A DNA stretch of 59,367 nt from RBG-13-68-16 sp050018455. GTDB taxonomy: Bacteria > Acidobacteriota > Thermoanaerobaculia > Thermoanaerobaculales > Thermoanaerobaculaceae. The notes below the pieces were generated by a model. That model worked only from the letters and a program-made list of their open reading frames with translations. It was not told the origin of the DNA and made no database searches. Positions 50,351 through 59,266 of the stretch are shown piece after piece. Each line of letters starts with the position of its first letter. Position 1 is the first letter of the stretch. The translations under genes were made by a program, and so were the position numbers. The stretch covers positions 1 to 59,367 of the forward strand of contig JBEKAA010000030.1 of NCBI GenBank assembly GCA_050018455.1. Reading direction: 5' to 3'.

Positions 50351-50470
50351 GCCGGTTTGCCGTCCGTCGTAGAGCAAAGGTGTCATCCCGAGCCCTTCGA
50401 CTCCGCTCAGGGCAGGCTCCGCGAGGGATCTGGGAGGGGGCTGGTAGATCCAGGCTTTCCCCCACCCAGA
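50351..50470. repeat. ATACC-type repeat, GAGGGATCTGGG core (truncated copy)
   Basis: It starts GCCGGTTTGCCGTCCGTCGT and continues GTCATCCCGAGCCCTTCGAC, then GCGAGGGATCTGGGAGG, ending at CCCCCACCCAGA. The right half with its inverted end is missing. It lies 23 bp upstream of the metallophosphoesterase start. The DNA from 50471 to 50693 holds no gene I can support; a minus-strand frame MVGRFVRAENDVVSLMLRF from 50564 may be the end of a broken gene. Confidence 0.8.
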
Positions 50471-50693
50471 AGAACGCCCCGGCCCCCCGGATCACGATCC
50501 CCGGCGCGAATCGAAGCATCAGCGAGACGACGTCGTTCTCCGCCCTAACGAACCTCCCGACCATGCGTGACCCCCTCGCCGGCCGCGCAGCCAACGTTCT
50601 CGCGCCGGCGGCGCCGAATCCGACCGTTCGCGCGAAACCGCCGACGCTGCCTTCCGGCCGAGCGCTGCCACTGAAAACCTGGCCGGCGGGCGT

Positions 50694-51941
50694 TCATTCC
50701 TCGGCGACGCCTGCCTCGCCCACCGGTCCGGCCGGCGCCCCGACAGGTTTCGTGCGAAACCAGTGGGAGAGACCCAGGCACGCCGCGGCTAGCGCCACGC
50801 CGACGGCGCCGATTCCGGCCCAGAGCACGGTCGGCCCGAGCCTCTCGTACACTGTTGTCCCGAGCGCCGGCGCCAGGACAAACGAGACCGCGAAGGCCAG
50901 GGAGTACGCCCCCATGTAGCGTCCGCTCGACGCGGCCGGCGCCCGGCTGGAGGCGACCGAGTTGGTCAGCGGTACCGAGAGCATCTCGCCCGCCGTCCAC
51001 ACCACGACGGTTAGCGCCGCGAACGCCCAACTCGTCGCGAGCGGCAGGAGCGCGAAACCCGTGCACACCAGAAAGCAGCCCAGCCCGGCCAGCGCCATGT
51101 GGTCGCGGCGCTCGACCGCTCGCAGCAGGACCATCTCGACCGCCACGATGATGACGGTGTTGATCGCGAGCAGGAACCCGATCGAGTCCTCGGCGAGGCG
51201 GTAGTGCTGGCGGAAGTAAAGAGGCATCGTGCTCGAGATCTGGAAGAACACGGTGCCGAGCACCACCATCGCCGCGAGGAACGCGAGGTATGGCCGGTCG
51301 CGCCACGGCGACGCCGCGGGGGCCCTTGCGGCGGAGGGAAGCGGCCGCGGTCCGCCGCTCCTCCCGACGGCTACCGCGAGGACGCCGGCGGCCAGCCAGC
51401 AGGTGGCGGCGTCCACGACGAAGAGCAGCCCGTAGTGGCGCACCGCGAGGATCCCGCCCACCGCCGGCCCCACGGTCATACCGAGATTGACGGCCAGACG
51501 CACGAGCGCGAGCGACCGGGTGCGCACCGCCGGGTCGCTGCCGCGCGTCACGGCCGTGAACATCGCGGGTCGGAAGCACTCCTGGACGACGGAGAGCCCC
51601 ATCACCGCGAGCGAGACGCCGAGCCGTCCCTCGAGGCGGCTGAGGACGATGAACCCGATCCCCGTCCCGGTCAGGCTCGCCACCTGCACGCGCAGCGGGC
51701 CCACCCGGTCCGAGAGCAGGCCGCCCAGCCACGACCCGACGATCGCCCCGAGTCCGTACAGGCTCAGCACGCGGCCGGCCTCGAGGATCGAGAACGACAG
51801 CTTGGTCGTGAGGTACAGGGTCATGAACGGCAGCACCATCGTGCCGCTGCGGTTCACGACCGCGGCCAGGGCGAGGATCCAGACCTGGCGAGGGAGCCCT
51901 GCGAACGCGGCACGGTAGGCGCCGGCGATGCGCCTCAGCAC
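50694..51941 (-). CDS. Major facilitator superfamily transporter
   Basis: 415 residues from GTG 51941 (GGGGG upstream). About 12 hydrophobic helices. The MFS loop 2-3 motif is GLGAIVGSWLGGLLSDRVGPLRVQ. The central loop (RSGGPRPLPSAARAPAA) separates the two halves. It resembles multidrug or small-molecule exporters of the DHA1 type; the substrate cannot be told. It lies 17 bp downstream of a broken M20 peptidase gene on the same strand. Confidence 0.85.
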   Translation of the reverse strand: MLRRIAGAYRAAFAGLPRQVWILALAAVVNRSGTMVLPFMTLYLTTKLSFSILEAGRVLSLYGLGAIVGSWLGGLLSDRVGPLRVQVASLTGTGIGFIVLSRLEGRLGVSLAVMGLSVVQECFRPAMFTAVTRGSDPAVRTRSLALVRLAVNLGMTVGPAVGGILAVRHYGLLFVVDAATCWLAAGVLAVAVGRSGGPRPLPSAARAPAASPWRDRPYLAFLAAMVVLGTVFFQISSTMPLYFRQHYRLAEDSIGFLLAINTVIIVAVEMVLLRAVERRDHMALAGLGCFLVCTGFALLPLATSWAFAALTVVVWTAGEMLSVPLTNSVASSRAPAASSGRYMGAYSLAFAVSFVLAPALGTTVYERLGPTVLWAGIGAVGVALAAACLGLSHWFRTKPVGAPAGPVGEAGVAEE

Positions 51942-51957
51942 GGGTCCGCCCCCGGTC

Positions 51958-52299
51958 TCACGACCTGGCGGGTGGCGCCAGCAGGTCGAGCACCGCCGCA
52001 GCCTTCGCGGCCAAGCCCCAGCCTCCGACTCGCTCCCTGAGCATGAACCCGGTCTTCCTGGGCTCCCTGCCGACCCGGGCCGAGGTGTGCTCCTCCCGCA
52101 GCGACAGCTCGGGCGCCGCGTGCAAGGTCCGGTAGAGGGCCCCCAGCTCGGGAAGCTCGCGCGCAACTGCGGCTCGCACCTGCGCGGGAACGCTTCCGGC
52201 GGTCTGCGCGTGGGACACGGACGGCACGAACGCAGCGATCAACGCGAACGCCGTAGGACCGCAGGAAGCAGCACGGAAGAAGCCCACCGGGTGGCTCAT
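51958..52299 (-). pseudogene. N-terminal fragment of a secreted M20 amidohydrolase
   Basis: 113 residues. A signal peptide (MSHPVGFFRAASCGPTAFAL and on to SHA-QT) is followed by the first part of an M20D amidohydrolase: LPELGALYRTLHAAPELSLREEHTSAR and GREPRKTGF. Full enzymes have about 430 residues and carry the metal-binding His and Asp further on. Here the frame turns into VGGWGLAAKAAAVLDLLAPPARS and stops. The gene is a truncated remnant, probably of an aminobenzoyl- or indole-3-acetyl-amino-acid hydrolase type. Confidence 0.65.
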
Positions 52300-52554
52300 G
52301 GCAGGGACGGCTCCTTTCGGGCCGATCCTCAGCTGGTGAACACACGTTCCTGACCGGCCGACGTGAGCCGAGCCTACCACAGGCCTGTCGTTCCCCTGGG
52401 TCTCGCGGCCGAGGCGAATCTGCGGGGCCTGGCTTCGGTTGCGCCGGCCGTGACGTGGCGACAGGCGGCTGGCCTAGCCATGGAGAACCACGCGGGTGGG
52501 CCCAAAGGCCGGCCGCCCGGCGGGCGGGCGCTATACGCGAAAGCGGGCTGCTGC

Positions 52555-52639
52555 TTCTGTGGAGCGCGCCCTCCGGGCGTGCTCATGAGGGTCCGTGCGA
52601 GCCCGTGGAGAGCACGCGCGGAGCGCGCGCTCCACAGAA
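52555..52639. repeat. Long inverted repeat next to the SDR gene
   Basis: Perfect 15-bp arms TTCTGTGGAGCGCGC (52555-52569) and GCGCGCTCCACAGAA (52625-52639) with 55 bases between. It lies 16 bp past the stop of the minus-strand SDR gene, so it could end that transcript, or it may be a small repeat element. The rest of the 356-bp gap holds nothing I recognise. Confidence 0.6.
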
Positions 52640-52655
52640 ACCGACAGACGCGAGA

Positions 52656-53480
52656 CTATCCGGCCTTGAACCGGAAGTCGAAGCCGACCCTGGGCGGCTC
52701 ATGCTCGGGGTCGCAGCGGTACCCGGTGAAGTCGGTGACGCCTTCGGAGCGCAGGAACTCCTCGTCGATCAGCGCGTTGCCGGTGAAGCTCGCCGGCTCC
52801 CTGGCGAAGATGCGGACTGCGGCGTCAGCCAGGATGTCGGGCTTGCGCCAAACCTTGGCATCGCCCAGGGCGAAGTTGATCGTGGCGAAACTCTCGATCA
52901 GCGTGGCGGGCCAGAGGGCGTTGCACGCGACGTTGCGGTCGGCGACCTCGCCCGCCAACCCATGGGCGATCAACGTCATGCCGAACTTGCTCACCGCGTA
53001 CGCGACCTTGCCGGCGGCTGCGGTCGGTTCCACCGGCGGCGACATCATCAGGATGTGACCCCACCCCTGCGCGAGCATCGCCGGCAGCACCTCGCGCGTG
53101 CAGGCGAACGCTCCGCGCACGTTGACGCCCATCACGCGGTCGAAGCGGGCCATCGGGGTGTCCGCGACCGGCTGCCAGAACAGTGCCCCGGCGTTGTTGA
53201 CCAGGATGTCGATGCGGCCGAAGCGATCGAGCGCGGCCCTGACCGCCGCCGCCACTGCGTTCTCGTCGCGCACATCCACAGGGACCGCGAGCGCGCGGCA
53301 CCCGAGTGCTTCGACCTCTGCGGCGGTGGTGTAGATCGTCCCCGGGAGCTTCGGGTTCGGCTCTACCGTCTTCGCCGCGATCACGATGTCGGCGCCTTCC
53401 CGCGCCAGCGCCAGCGCGATGCACCGCCCGACGCCGCGAGAGGCACCCGTGATGAACGCCACCCTGCCGTCGAAGCTCAT
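52656..53480 (-). CDS. Short-chain dehydrogenase, HSDL2-like
   Basis: 274 residues from ATG 53480. The Rossmann motif is VAFITGASRGVGRCIALALA and the NNAG motif is ILVNNAGALFW. Catalytic Ser is in HILMMSPP and Tyr/Lys in YAVSK. The AAKTVEPNPKLPGTIYTTAAEVEALG stretch is typical of hydroxysteroid dehydrogenase-like protein 2 relatives, which act in fatty-acid metabolism. NADP preference is likely from the Lys after beta-2, but this is not certain. Normal length. Confidence 0.9.
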   Translation of the reverse strand: MSFDGRVAFITGASRGVGRCIALALAREGADIVIAAKTVEPNPKLPGTIYTTAAEVEALGCRALAVPVDVRDENAVAAAVRAALDRFGRIDILVNNAGALFWQPVADTPMARFDRVMGVNVRGAFACTREVLPAMLAQGWGHILMMSPPVEPTAAAGKVAYAVSKFGMTLIAHGLAGEVADRNVACNALWPATLIESFATINFALGDAKVWRKPDILADAAVRIFAREPASFTGNALIDEEFLRSEGVTDFTGYRCDPEHEPPRVGFDFRFKAG

Positions 53481-53664
53481 GAGGCGAGCATACACGGCCC
53501 GCGCCCTCGCCAGAACCCCCTGCAAAAGCATTCCATGAGGGGAACGGCCCTATAATCGCCCCATGTTCGTGGGTGCGAACCCGAAGCCTCTCGGCTCGAT
53601 GTGGCTCGATGTCCCCCGTCGCACACCCGGCGCCTTCTTCGGGATGGGGCGGTAGAGGCCGGCC

Positions 53665-54705
53665 TTGCCGGATCAAATCGGCTCCAGCCGCCGTCTCGAG
53701 AGGCTCAAGAAACGCATGGTGCGCGACGCGGTCGCCGAGAACGTCGCGGTCATCTCGGGCGCGCTGCCGCAGCGCCGGCGACGGGTCGTGGGGCGGGCCT
53801 GGCTCGGGCTCGCCGTCGCGGCGGTGCTCGCTTTCCTCCTCGTCCGGCCGCAAGGCCAAGACGCGTTGTCGGCGGCCCGGCCCAGGCCCGCGATCGAGAT
53901 GGCTTCGGCGCTGGCCGAGGCGCCACGAGCGGCGGCAGGGGGTGCCCCCGCGTCCCCGCTCTCCGCACCGCGCGTCATCGACCCCGCGATCTTCCGGCTC
54001 GCGGTGCGCAAGGTCGTCGTCGACCCGGGCCACGGCGGCACCGACCCGGGCGCAATGGCAGGGGGCTTCCGCGAGAAGGATGTGACTCTCGACATCGCGC
54101 GCCGCGTCGCCGCGTCGCTCGCGAGCCAGGACTTCGTCGTCGTGCTGACCCGGGAGGGCGACGAGACACGGTCCCTCCAGCAGCGGGTCGAGACCGCCAA
54201 CGCCGCGCGCGGCGACGTCTTCCTCTCGATCCACGTGAACTCGATCCCGACCCAGGACCGGCGCGGCGTGGAGACGTACTACCTCGGCTCCGCCACCGAC
54301 CCGCGGGTCGAAAAGCTCGCCGGCGCGGAGAACTCCGGGTCGGGATACTCGCTCGCCGACTTCCGCCACCTGCTCGAGGGCGTGTACGTGGACGTGCGGC
54401 ACGACGAGTCCCGCCGCCTCGCGCAGGCGGTGCAGGGACGCCTCTTTGCCGCGCTCCTCCGGACCAACCCGCAACTGGAGGACCGGGGCGTCAAGCAGGC
54501 GCCGTTCGTGGTGCTGGTCGGCACCGAGATGCCGAGCGTGCTGGCCGAGGTGGCGTGCCTTTCCAACCGCGAGGACACGTTGCTGCTCAAGCAGGACTCG
54601 TACCGCCAGGAAATCGCGGAGTCGCTCGCCGCCGCGGTCCGCGGCTACGCCGCCGTGCGCGGCGCAAAGACAACGATCGCCCGCCATGACGCGGGCGCGG
54701 ACTGA
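53665..54705 (+). CDS. N-acetylmuramoyl-L-alanine amidase (amidase_3)
   Basis: 346 residues from TTG 53665 (GAGG upstream); an ATG at 53716 is an alternative. One membrane helix at about 44-60 anchors it, with an Ala/Pro linker to about 110. The catalytic domain has zinc ligands in VVVDPGHGGTDPGA (His), GGFREKDVTLDIA (Glu) and FLSIHVNS (His), and the catalytic Glu in LAEVACLSNRED. It cuts the amide bond between MurNAc and the stem peptide. No AMIN domain is present. It is first of a three-gene set with a MamK-like actin and a SPOR protein. Confidence 0.92.
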   Translation: MPDQIGSSRRLERLKKRMVRDAVAENVAVISGALPQRRRRVVGRAWLGLAVAAVLAFLLVRPQGQDALSAARPRPAIEMASALAEAPRAAAGGAPASPLSAPRVIDPAIFRLAVRKVVVDPGHGGTDPGAMAGGFREKDVTLDIARRVAASLASQDFVVVLTREGDETRSLQQRVETANAARGDVFLSIHVNSIPTQDRRGVETYYLGSATDPRVEKLAGAENSGSGYSLADFRHLLEGVYVDVRHDESRRLAQAVQGRLFAALLRTNPQLEDRGVKQAPFVVLVGTEMPSVLAEVACLSNREDTLLLKQDSYRQEIAESLAAAVRGYAAVRGAKTTIARHDAGAD

Positions 54706-54724
54706 GATCATCGAAAGGCTAGGC

Positions 54725-55753
54725 ATGATCGTGACGAAAGAGAAGAACAGCGTCCTGCACCTCGGCATCGACCTCGGAACCTCGCGGTCATCCGTGTCGG
54801 CCTCCAACGGCGAGCGTCACGTCGTCGAGAGCTTCGTCGGCTGGCCGGTGGACATGGTCGCCCGCAAGATCGTCAAGAAGCCCATCGTGTTCGGCCACGA
54901 GGCTCTGGAGGCCCGCCCGATGCTCGACCTCCACCGCCCGCTCGAGCGCGGGCTGATCAAGGAGGGCTCCGAGAAGGACGAGCTTGCCGTGCGCGAGCTG
55001 CTCCGTCACCTGATCTCGTTGACGAACCCCGACGGCGGCCAGAAGGTCCTCGCGGTCGTCGGCGTGCCCGCAGAGGCGATGCGCGTGTCCCGCCAGCACC
55101 TGCGCAACGCGGTCAAGGGCGTCGCCGACTCCCTGATGATCGTGTCGGAGCCGTTCGCCGTCGCCTACGGCATGGACGCCCTGCTCCACACGATGATCAT
55201 CGACATCGGCGCCGGGACGACCGACTTCTGCGTCATGAACGGACGCTACCCCACCGACGACGACCAGCGCACGTTGACCAATGCCGGCGACTCGGTGGAC
55301 GAGCAGCTCATGACGTTGCTTCGCGCCAAGGTCCCCGAAGCCCAGTTCTCGGTCCACATGGTGCGGGCCTGGAAGGAGCAGTGGAGCTTCGTGGGAGAGC
55401 CCAAGCGCAAGGTCGAGGTCACCGTGCCGGTGAACGGCAAGCCGACTACGGCGGACATCACCACCGAGATGCGACGAGCGTGCGAGAGCCTGCTGCCTCC
55501 GATCGTTGAGACCATGCTCGACCTGGTCTCGCGCGTCGAGCCCGAGTACCAGGAGGCGGTGCGCCACAACATCATTCTCGCAGGAGGCGGCTCGCAGATC
55601 CCTAACCTCGCCGCCACTCTCGAGGCGGCGCTCGCCGAGATCGGAGGGGGCCGCGTCAAGGCGGTGGACGATCCGGTCTTCGCGGGTTCGAGCGGCAGCC
55701 TGGCGATCGCGGCAGACGCCCCGGAATCCGATTGGGAGAAGCTCCCGGGATGA
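54725..55753 (+). CDS. MamK-like bacterial actin
   Basis: 342 residues from ATG 54725. Actin motifs: phosphate 1 LHLGIDLGTSRSSVSAS, phosphate 2 TMIIDIGAGTTDFCVMNG and adenosine NIILAGGGSQIPNL. Features recalled from MamK rather than MreB are VVESFVGWPVDMVARKIV, LDLHRPLERG, VSEPFAVAYGMDAL, DQRTLTNAGDSVDEQL and AWKEQWSFVGE. MamK forms filaments that position magnetosomes; no magnetosome genes occur here, so another cargo or a cell-wall role is likely. It lies 19 bp after the amidase and 34 bp before the SPOR gene. Confidence 0.88.
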   Translation: MIVTKEKNSVLHLGIDLGTSRSSVSASNGERHVVESFVGWPVDMVARKIVKKPIVFGHEALEARPMLDLHRPLERGLIKEGSEKDELAVRELLRHLISLTNPDGGQKVLAVVGVPAEAMRVSRQHLRNAVKGVADSLMIVSEPFAVAYGMDALLHTMIIDIGAGTTDFCVMNGRYPTDDDQRTLTNAGDSVDEQLMTLLRAKVPEAQFSVHMVRAWKEQWSFVGEPKRKVEVTVPVNGKPTTADITTEMRRACESLLPPIVETMLDLVSRVEPEYQEAVRHNIILAGGGSQIPNLAATLEAALAEIGGGRVKAVDDPVFAGSSGSLAIAADAPESDWEKLPG

Positions 55754-55787
55754 GACGCCCCCGACGCGGCACGAGGAGGTTCGAACC

Positions 55788-57047
55788 GTGAGCTCCGGCA
55801 AGCCCAAGGTGGTCCCGGTCTCGGAGCTGTTCGACCGCCTCGTCGCGGAGTACCGGTCCGGCAACGTGCCGCACTCGACTCTCTTCCAGACCGCGCTTCG
55901 CGTGTGCGCCGATGACTCGAAGCGGGTCCAGCGTGGCGAGCCGCCGGCCCAGATCCGGGAGCTCGTCCAGCGCGCCCGCGCGACGCTCGACGTGTCGCAT
56001 CCGGGCTCCTCACCCCCCGCTCCGAACGGTTGGCCGGCAGCGCCCGTTGACGCCGCCCCCATCCGCTTCGCCGGCCGGCAGGCGCCCTTCGCGCCGGAAC
56101 CTCCGCTCGACGGGCCGCCGACGGAAGCGGCCGGCCTTACCCCGGAGACACCTGATCCAACGCCCCTCTCCTCGGTGTCGGAATTCGAATTCACGCCTGA
56201 AGCGCCGGCCCGTTCAATTCCGGACGAGGTGGCCCCCGTGCCGCCACCTCCGCTGGTTCCACCCCTGCCGGCGCCTCTCGAAGCCGAGCCTCCGGAGGAG
56301 GCGCTCCCCGTCGGCCCTGCGGACGTGCCGTTCGAGGCGCACCCGGAGCCGATCTCACCCATTCTCACGTTGAACGAATCGCGCGTCTCATTCGAGGACC
56401 TCTTCAACCAGGAAGCGGACGCCCGGCTTGAGGACGCGCAGACGGACGGAGGCGGAGCGCCCTCTCTGGTTTTCAGGATCGGGGTGATCGCGCTCGCCCT
56501 GCTCGCCGGCGCGGTCGTGATCGTGGTCCTCTGGCCCGGAATCGCACCGCGCAAGTCCGGCCCATCCCGCATCATCGAGTCATTCCCCGCGCCGCAGCCG
56601 ACCGCCGCCCCGCCGCCTCTCGCCGCACTCCTCGTGCCGACGCCCGCGCCGGCGGCGCTCCCGACGGCGACGCCTGTGCCAGAACCCACCCAGCGGCCAC
56701 CCGAGCCGACCGCGCCGAGCCGGCCGGCCACGGCGGCCCGTCCGGCGGTGGTCGAGGGCGTCGAGACGATGCGCTCGCCGGACTGGACCGGCCACCCGCC
56801 GACGTTCGTGGTCCACTTCGCGTCGTACCACTCCCGCGAGAATGCGACCGCCGACGCCGCGCGACTCGGACGCGAGACCGGCCGCTCCGCGCACGCGCTC
56901 CAGGTCGATCTGGGCGAGAAAGGGACGTGGTACCGGGTCGTGGTCGGCGACTTCGCGACCGCCGAAGAGGCCCGCGCCTTCCATGCCGAGATCGCCGCCC
57001 GAAAGCCCGGCGAGGTCGGCGGCGTCTACCGACTTTCAGCGCCCTGA
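55788..57047 (+). CDS. SPOR-domain membrane protein of the amidase-actin cluster
   Basis: 419 residues from GTG 55788, with GAGGAGG 8 nt upstream. The cytoplasmic N-terminus has a short helical domain (VVPVSELFDRLVAEYRSGNVPHSTLFQTALRV) that could contact the actin. A long Pro/Glu-rich disordered stretch (about 75-190) precedes one membrane helix at about 225-247 (IGVIALALLAGAVVIVVLW). A periplasmic Pro/Ala linker leads to a SPOR domain (about 335-419: PTFVVHFASYHSRENA... GTWYRVVVGDFATAEEA). It could bridge the filament and the glycan (inference). Confidence 0.88.
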   Translation: MSSGKPKVVPVSELFDRLVAEYRSGNVPHSTLFQTALRVCADDSKRVQRGEPPAQIRELVQRARATLDVSHPGSSPPAPNGWPAAPVDAAPIRFAGRQAPFAPEPPLDGPPTEAAGLTPETPDPTPLSSVSEFEFTPEAPARSIPDEVAPVPPPPLVPPLPAPLEAEPPEEALPVGPADVPFEAHPEPISPILTLNESRVSFEDLFNQEADARLEDAQTDGGGAPSLVFRIGVIALALLAGAVVIVVLWPGIAPRKSGPSRIIESFPAPQPTAAPPPLAALLVPTPAPAALPTATPVPEPTQRPPEPTAPSRPATAARPAVVEGVETMRSPDWTGHPPTFVVHFASYHSRENATADAARLGRETGRSAHALQVDLGEKGTWYRVVVGDFATAEEARAFHAEIAARKPGEVGGVYRLSAP

Positions 57048-57291
57048 GGCTTTCAGCCGTCGCCCAGTGCCCGCGTCCCGCAGCGATGCTGGTCGCACCG
57101 GTCCTCGCGGCCGCGTGCGGCTGGCATTCCGCCGCACCGACCGCCGTGGAGCGCCGCCTTGGCCACTTCCCCAACCTCACCCACGCACCTGCGCTTTGTG
57201 GCCGTGCGACGGGAAGCTTCGGGAGGTTTGACGGCGCACCGGTCGGGTGGACGCCGCCGACGCCGGCCGCGAGCGCCTGACGGGCGCCACG

Positions 57292-57777
57292 CTACGGAAA
57301 GACCTCGACCTCGCCTTCGATCTCGACCGGGATGTCGAAGGGCAGCGCGGCGAGGCCGACGGCGCTCCTCGCGTGAGCGCCCCGCTCGGGACCGTAAAGC
57401 TCGAGGACCAGATCGGAGAAGCCGTTGATGACGCTCGGCTGCATGTTGAAACCGGGCGCCGAGTTGACCATCCCGAAGACCCGAGTCCACGCGCGCACGC
57501 GGTCGAGGTCGCCGATTGCGCGCTTGAGACTCCCGAGAATCGACAGCGCCACGAGGTGCGCGGCGTGATACCCCTGCTCGACGCTAAGCTCCTCCCCGAG
57601 CTTGCCGAGCGGCCGGGCCAGCGATCCATCCGGGTCTTGCGGTCCATGCCCGGAGATCAGCGCGCGATTGCCGACGACGCGCACGAACGCGAAAGGCAGG
57701 ATGACACCGGGCGGTGGCGTGAGGGGCGGGGGCAGCACCAGCCCCATCGCGGTCAGTCTTGATTCGATCTCGGCCAC
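57292..57777 (-). CDS. RidA-family protein (Atu1953-like)
   Basis: 161 residues from GTG 57777, with GGGAGG six nt upstream. It starts VAEIESRLTAMGLVLPPPLTPPPG, the style of the YjgF/Atu1953-like subgroup. It continues LISGHGPQDPDGS, NLLGSLKRAIGD-like helices and VFGMVNSAPGFNMQPSVINGFSDLVLELYG. RidA proteins hydrolyse reactive imines; members of this subgroup often lack the canonical Arg and have unknown reactions. Longer frames upstream are not needed. The gap 57048-57291 before its stop holds nothing I recognise. Confidence 0.85.
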   Translation of the reverse strand: MAEIESRLTAMGLVLPPPLTPPPGVILPFAFVRVVGNRALISGHGPQDPDGSLARPLGKLGEELSVEQGYHAAHLVALSILGSLKRAIGDLDRVRAWTRVFGMVNSAPGFNMQPSVINGFSDLVLELYGPERGAHARSAVGLAALPFDIPVEIEGEVEVFP

Positions 57778-57954
57778 AAACAGCCTCCCGTTCGGCCGCA
57801 CAGAGAGCCTGACGCCGCGATCCGGCGGCCCTCCCGCTGAGCGGCACGACGACGACGCCAGATGATGGCCGAAGCCCCGCCCCCCATGCAAGCAGGCCCG
57901 CAGGCGTGCTGCTGGCGCTGGTTCGCCAGACGGGCCCGTGATGCCACTGCAGCC

Positions 57955-58368
57955 CTACGCTGCCCCTTCCAAAGGCCGGACCATCCTGCTGACGATGAGG
58001 CCGTACACGATGAACTCGATGAGTCCACCGAAAAACCACAGACCCGCGAGCCACGCTGGGATCGGGAACAGCACGTATTGGTCGAGGTCCACGAGCACGC
58101 CTGCAACGAGCGCGAAGAAGACCCCGTACCCGGCCCCTTCGCGAACCGAGCCCACCCTCGCAAACCGCGCGTAGCCCCAGACGAACAGGATGACGATGCC
58201 GGCGGTGAGCAGCAGCGACAGCCACATCTTGTCTGGGAGGTCGGGACGGTACAGGGGCCGCACTACCGCGTCGGCGCTACGGAGCAGCACGAGATGAACA
58301 ACCCCGTTCCACGCGATTGCCACGGCGAAGAGCACTCCGCACGCAAATGCCAAGCGCATGACCCGCAT
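57955..58368 (-). CDS. Four-helix membrane protein of unknown function
   Basis: 137 residues from ATG 58368, with GGAGG six nt upstream. Four hydrophobic segments: LAFACGVLFAVAIAWNGVVH, MWLSLLLTAGIVILFVWGYA, YGVFFALVAGVLVDL and LWFFGGLIEFIVYGLIV. The pattern is typical of small integral membrane proteins. The upstream frame to 58509 overlaps the end of the hydrolase gene and looks non-coding. No family recognised. Confidence 0.7.
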   Translation of the reverse strand: MRVMRLAFACGVLFAVAIAWNGVVHLVLLRSADAVVRPLYRPDLPDKMWLSLLLTAGIVILFVWGYARFARVGSVREGAGYGVFFALVAGVLVDLDQYVLFPIPAWLAGLWFFGGLIEFIVYGLIVSRMVRPLEGAA

Positions 58369-58484
58369 ACCAAACCTCCGAATCCGGCTGCCCGATGCCG
58401 TGTCTTCCCAGTCGTCGGAACTCAGCACACGCGAAGCGGTTGCAACACGTTTCTGCGCGGCTCTCGATTGAAGCGCGCCCGACC

Positions 58485-59264
58485 TCACATTCCCTTTTGC
58501 TTCAGCCATGCGAGGACGTAGTCCGCTACTTCTTCCCAGTTCTCTTGCCCGATGATGAAGTGGGTTCGTCCCGCGAACTCCTTGAAGTCGGTGACCGAAG
58601 GTGAACGCTTGTATCTGGCACGGTTGGATTCGCTGAGCGACGCGGGGATGATGTTGTCAGCCGACCCGGCAATCAGCAACAAAGGTGGACGCGATCTCTT
58701 GAAATCAACGCGCGCCGTCAGCGACCCCCGCGGAACGCGGCGAGATTCGGGCACGACGTACCTTTCGTACGCCGCCCGTTGATCCGCCAACGGCAACGTA
58801 TTGGCGAATGCGTACTGGAATTGCGAGAACGTCATCTCGATCGGTCTCGCTTGGGAAACGAACGGAGTGATATGGGGCCAGTTGGAGTTGAGGAATGACC
58901 ACCTCGTGGTGAAGACACCCATGGGCGGCGCGGAATCGATGGCCACTCCGGCGGCGGCCAGATCCCTCTGAAGCAACAGCTGCACGAGAAGCCCTCCCAT
59001 CGAGTGCCCGATGAGGACGGGCTTCTCATCGAGGGTCTTGATGGCGTCCGCGAAGTGATCGAGGACCCGGTTCAGGGTGAGTCGACCTAGCTGTGGATCG
59101 GGATGGTTCTTGCGAAGGACCTCGGGCGGCTGGGCCCGGCCCGGCCAATCCGGCGCAAGACATCGGTACCCCCTGGCTTGACAATACCCAACCCACCGTT
59201 CCCAACACAACGAGTTCATGTACATCCCGTGGATGAATACGATCGTCTTGTAGTGCTCCCCCAT
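58485..59264 (-). CDS. Alpha/beta hydrolase
   Basis: 259 residues from ATG 59264. Motifs: TIVFIHGMYMNSLCWERWV (oxyanion HG), the nucleophile elbow LIGHSMGGLLVQ, the acid in LLIAGSADNIIP and the His near FAGRTHFIIG. It would hydrolyse an ester or similar small substrate. Codon use is less GC-rich than in the host core genes. Its ATG lies 2 bp after the stop of an IS3-type transposase, and AAGGTGG within that gene serves as a plausible RBS, so the insertion has shaped its 5' end. Confidence 0.85.
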   Translation of the reverse strand: MGEHYKTIVFIHGMYMNSLCWERWVGYCQARGYRCLAPDWPGRAQPPEVLRKNHPDPQLGRLTLNRVLDHFADAIKTLDEKPVLIGHSMGGLLVQLLLQRDLAAAGVAIDSAPPMGVFTTRWSFLNSNWPHITPFVSQARPIEMTFSQFQYAFANTLPLADQRAAYERYVVPESRRVPRGSLTARVDFKRSRPPLLLIAGSADNIIPASLSESNRARYKRSPSVTDFKEFAGRTHFIIGQENWEEVADYVLAWLKQKGM

Positions 59265-59266
59265 AG

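Noticed and set aside
54725..55753. A magnetosome island
   Set aside because: The actin is MamK-like, but no other mam genes or magnetochrome motifs occur nearby; the neighbours are cell-wall genes.
54788..56731. A 647-codon minus-strand frame over the actin and SPOR genes
   Set aside because: Gly/Ser-rich shadow of two well-supported plus-strand genes.
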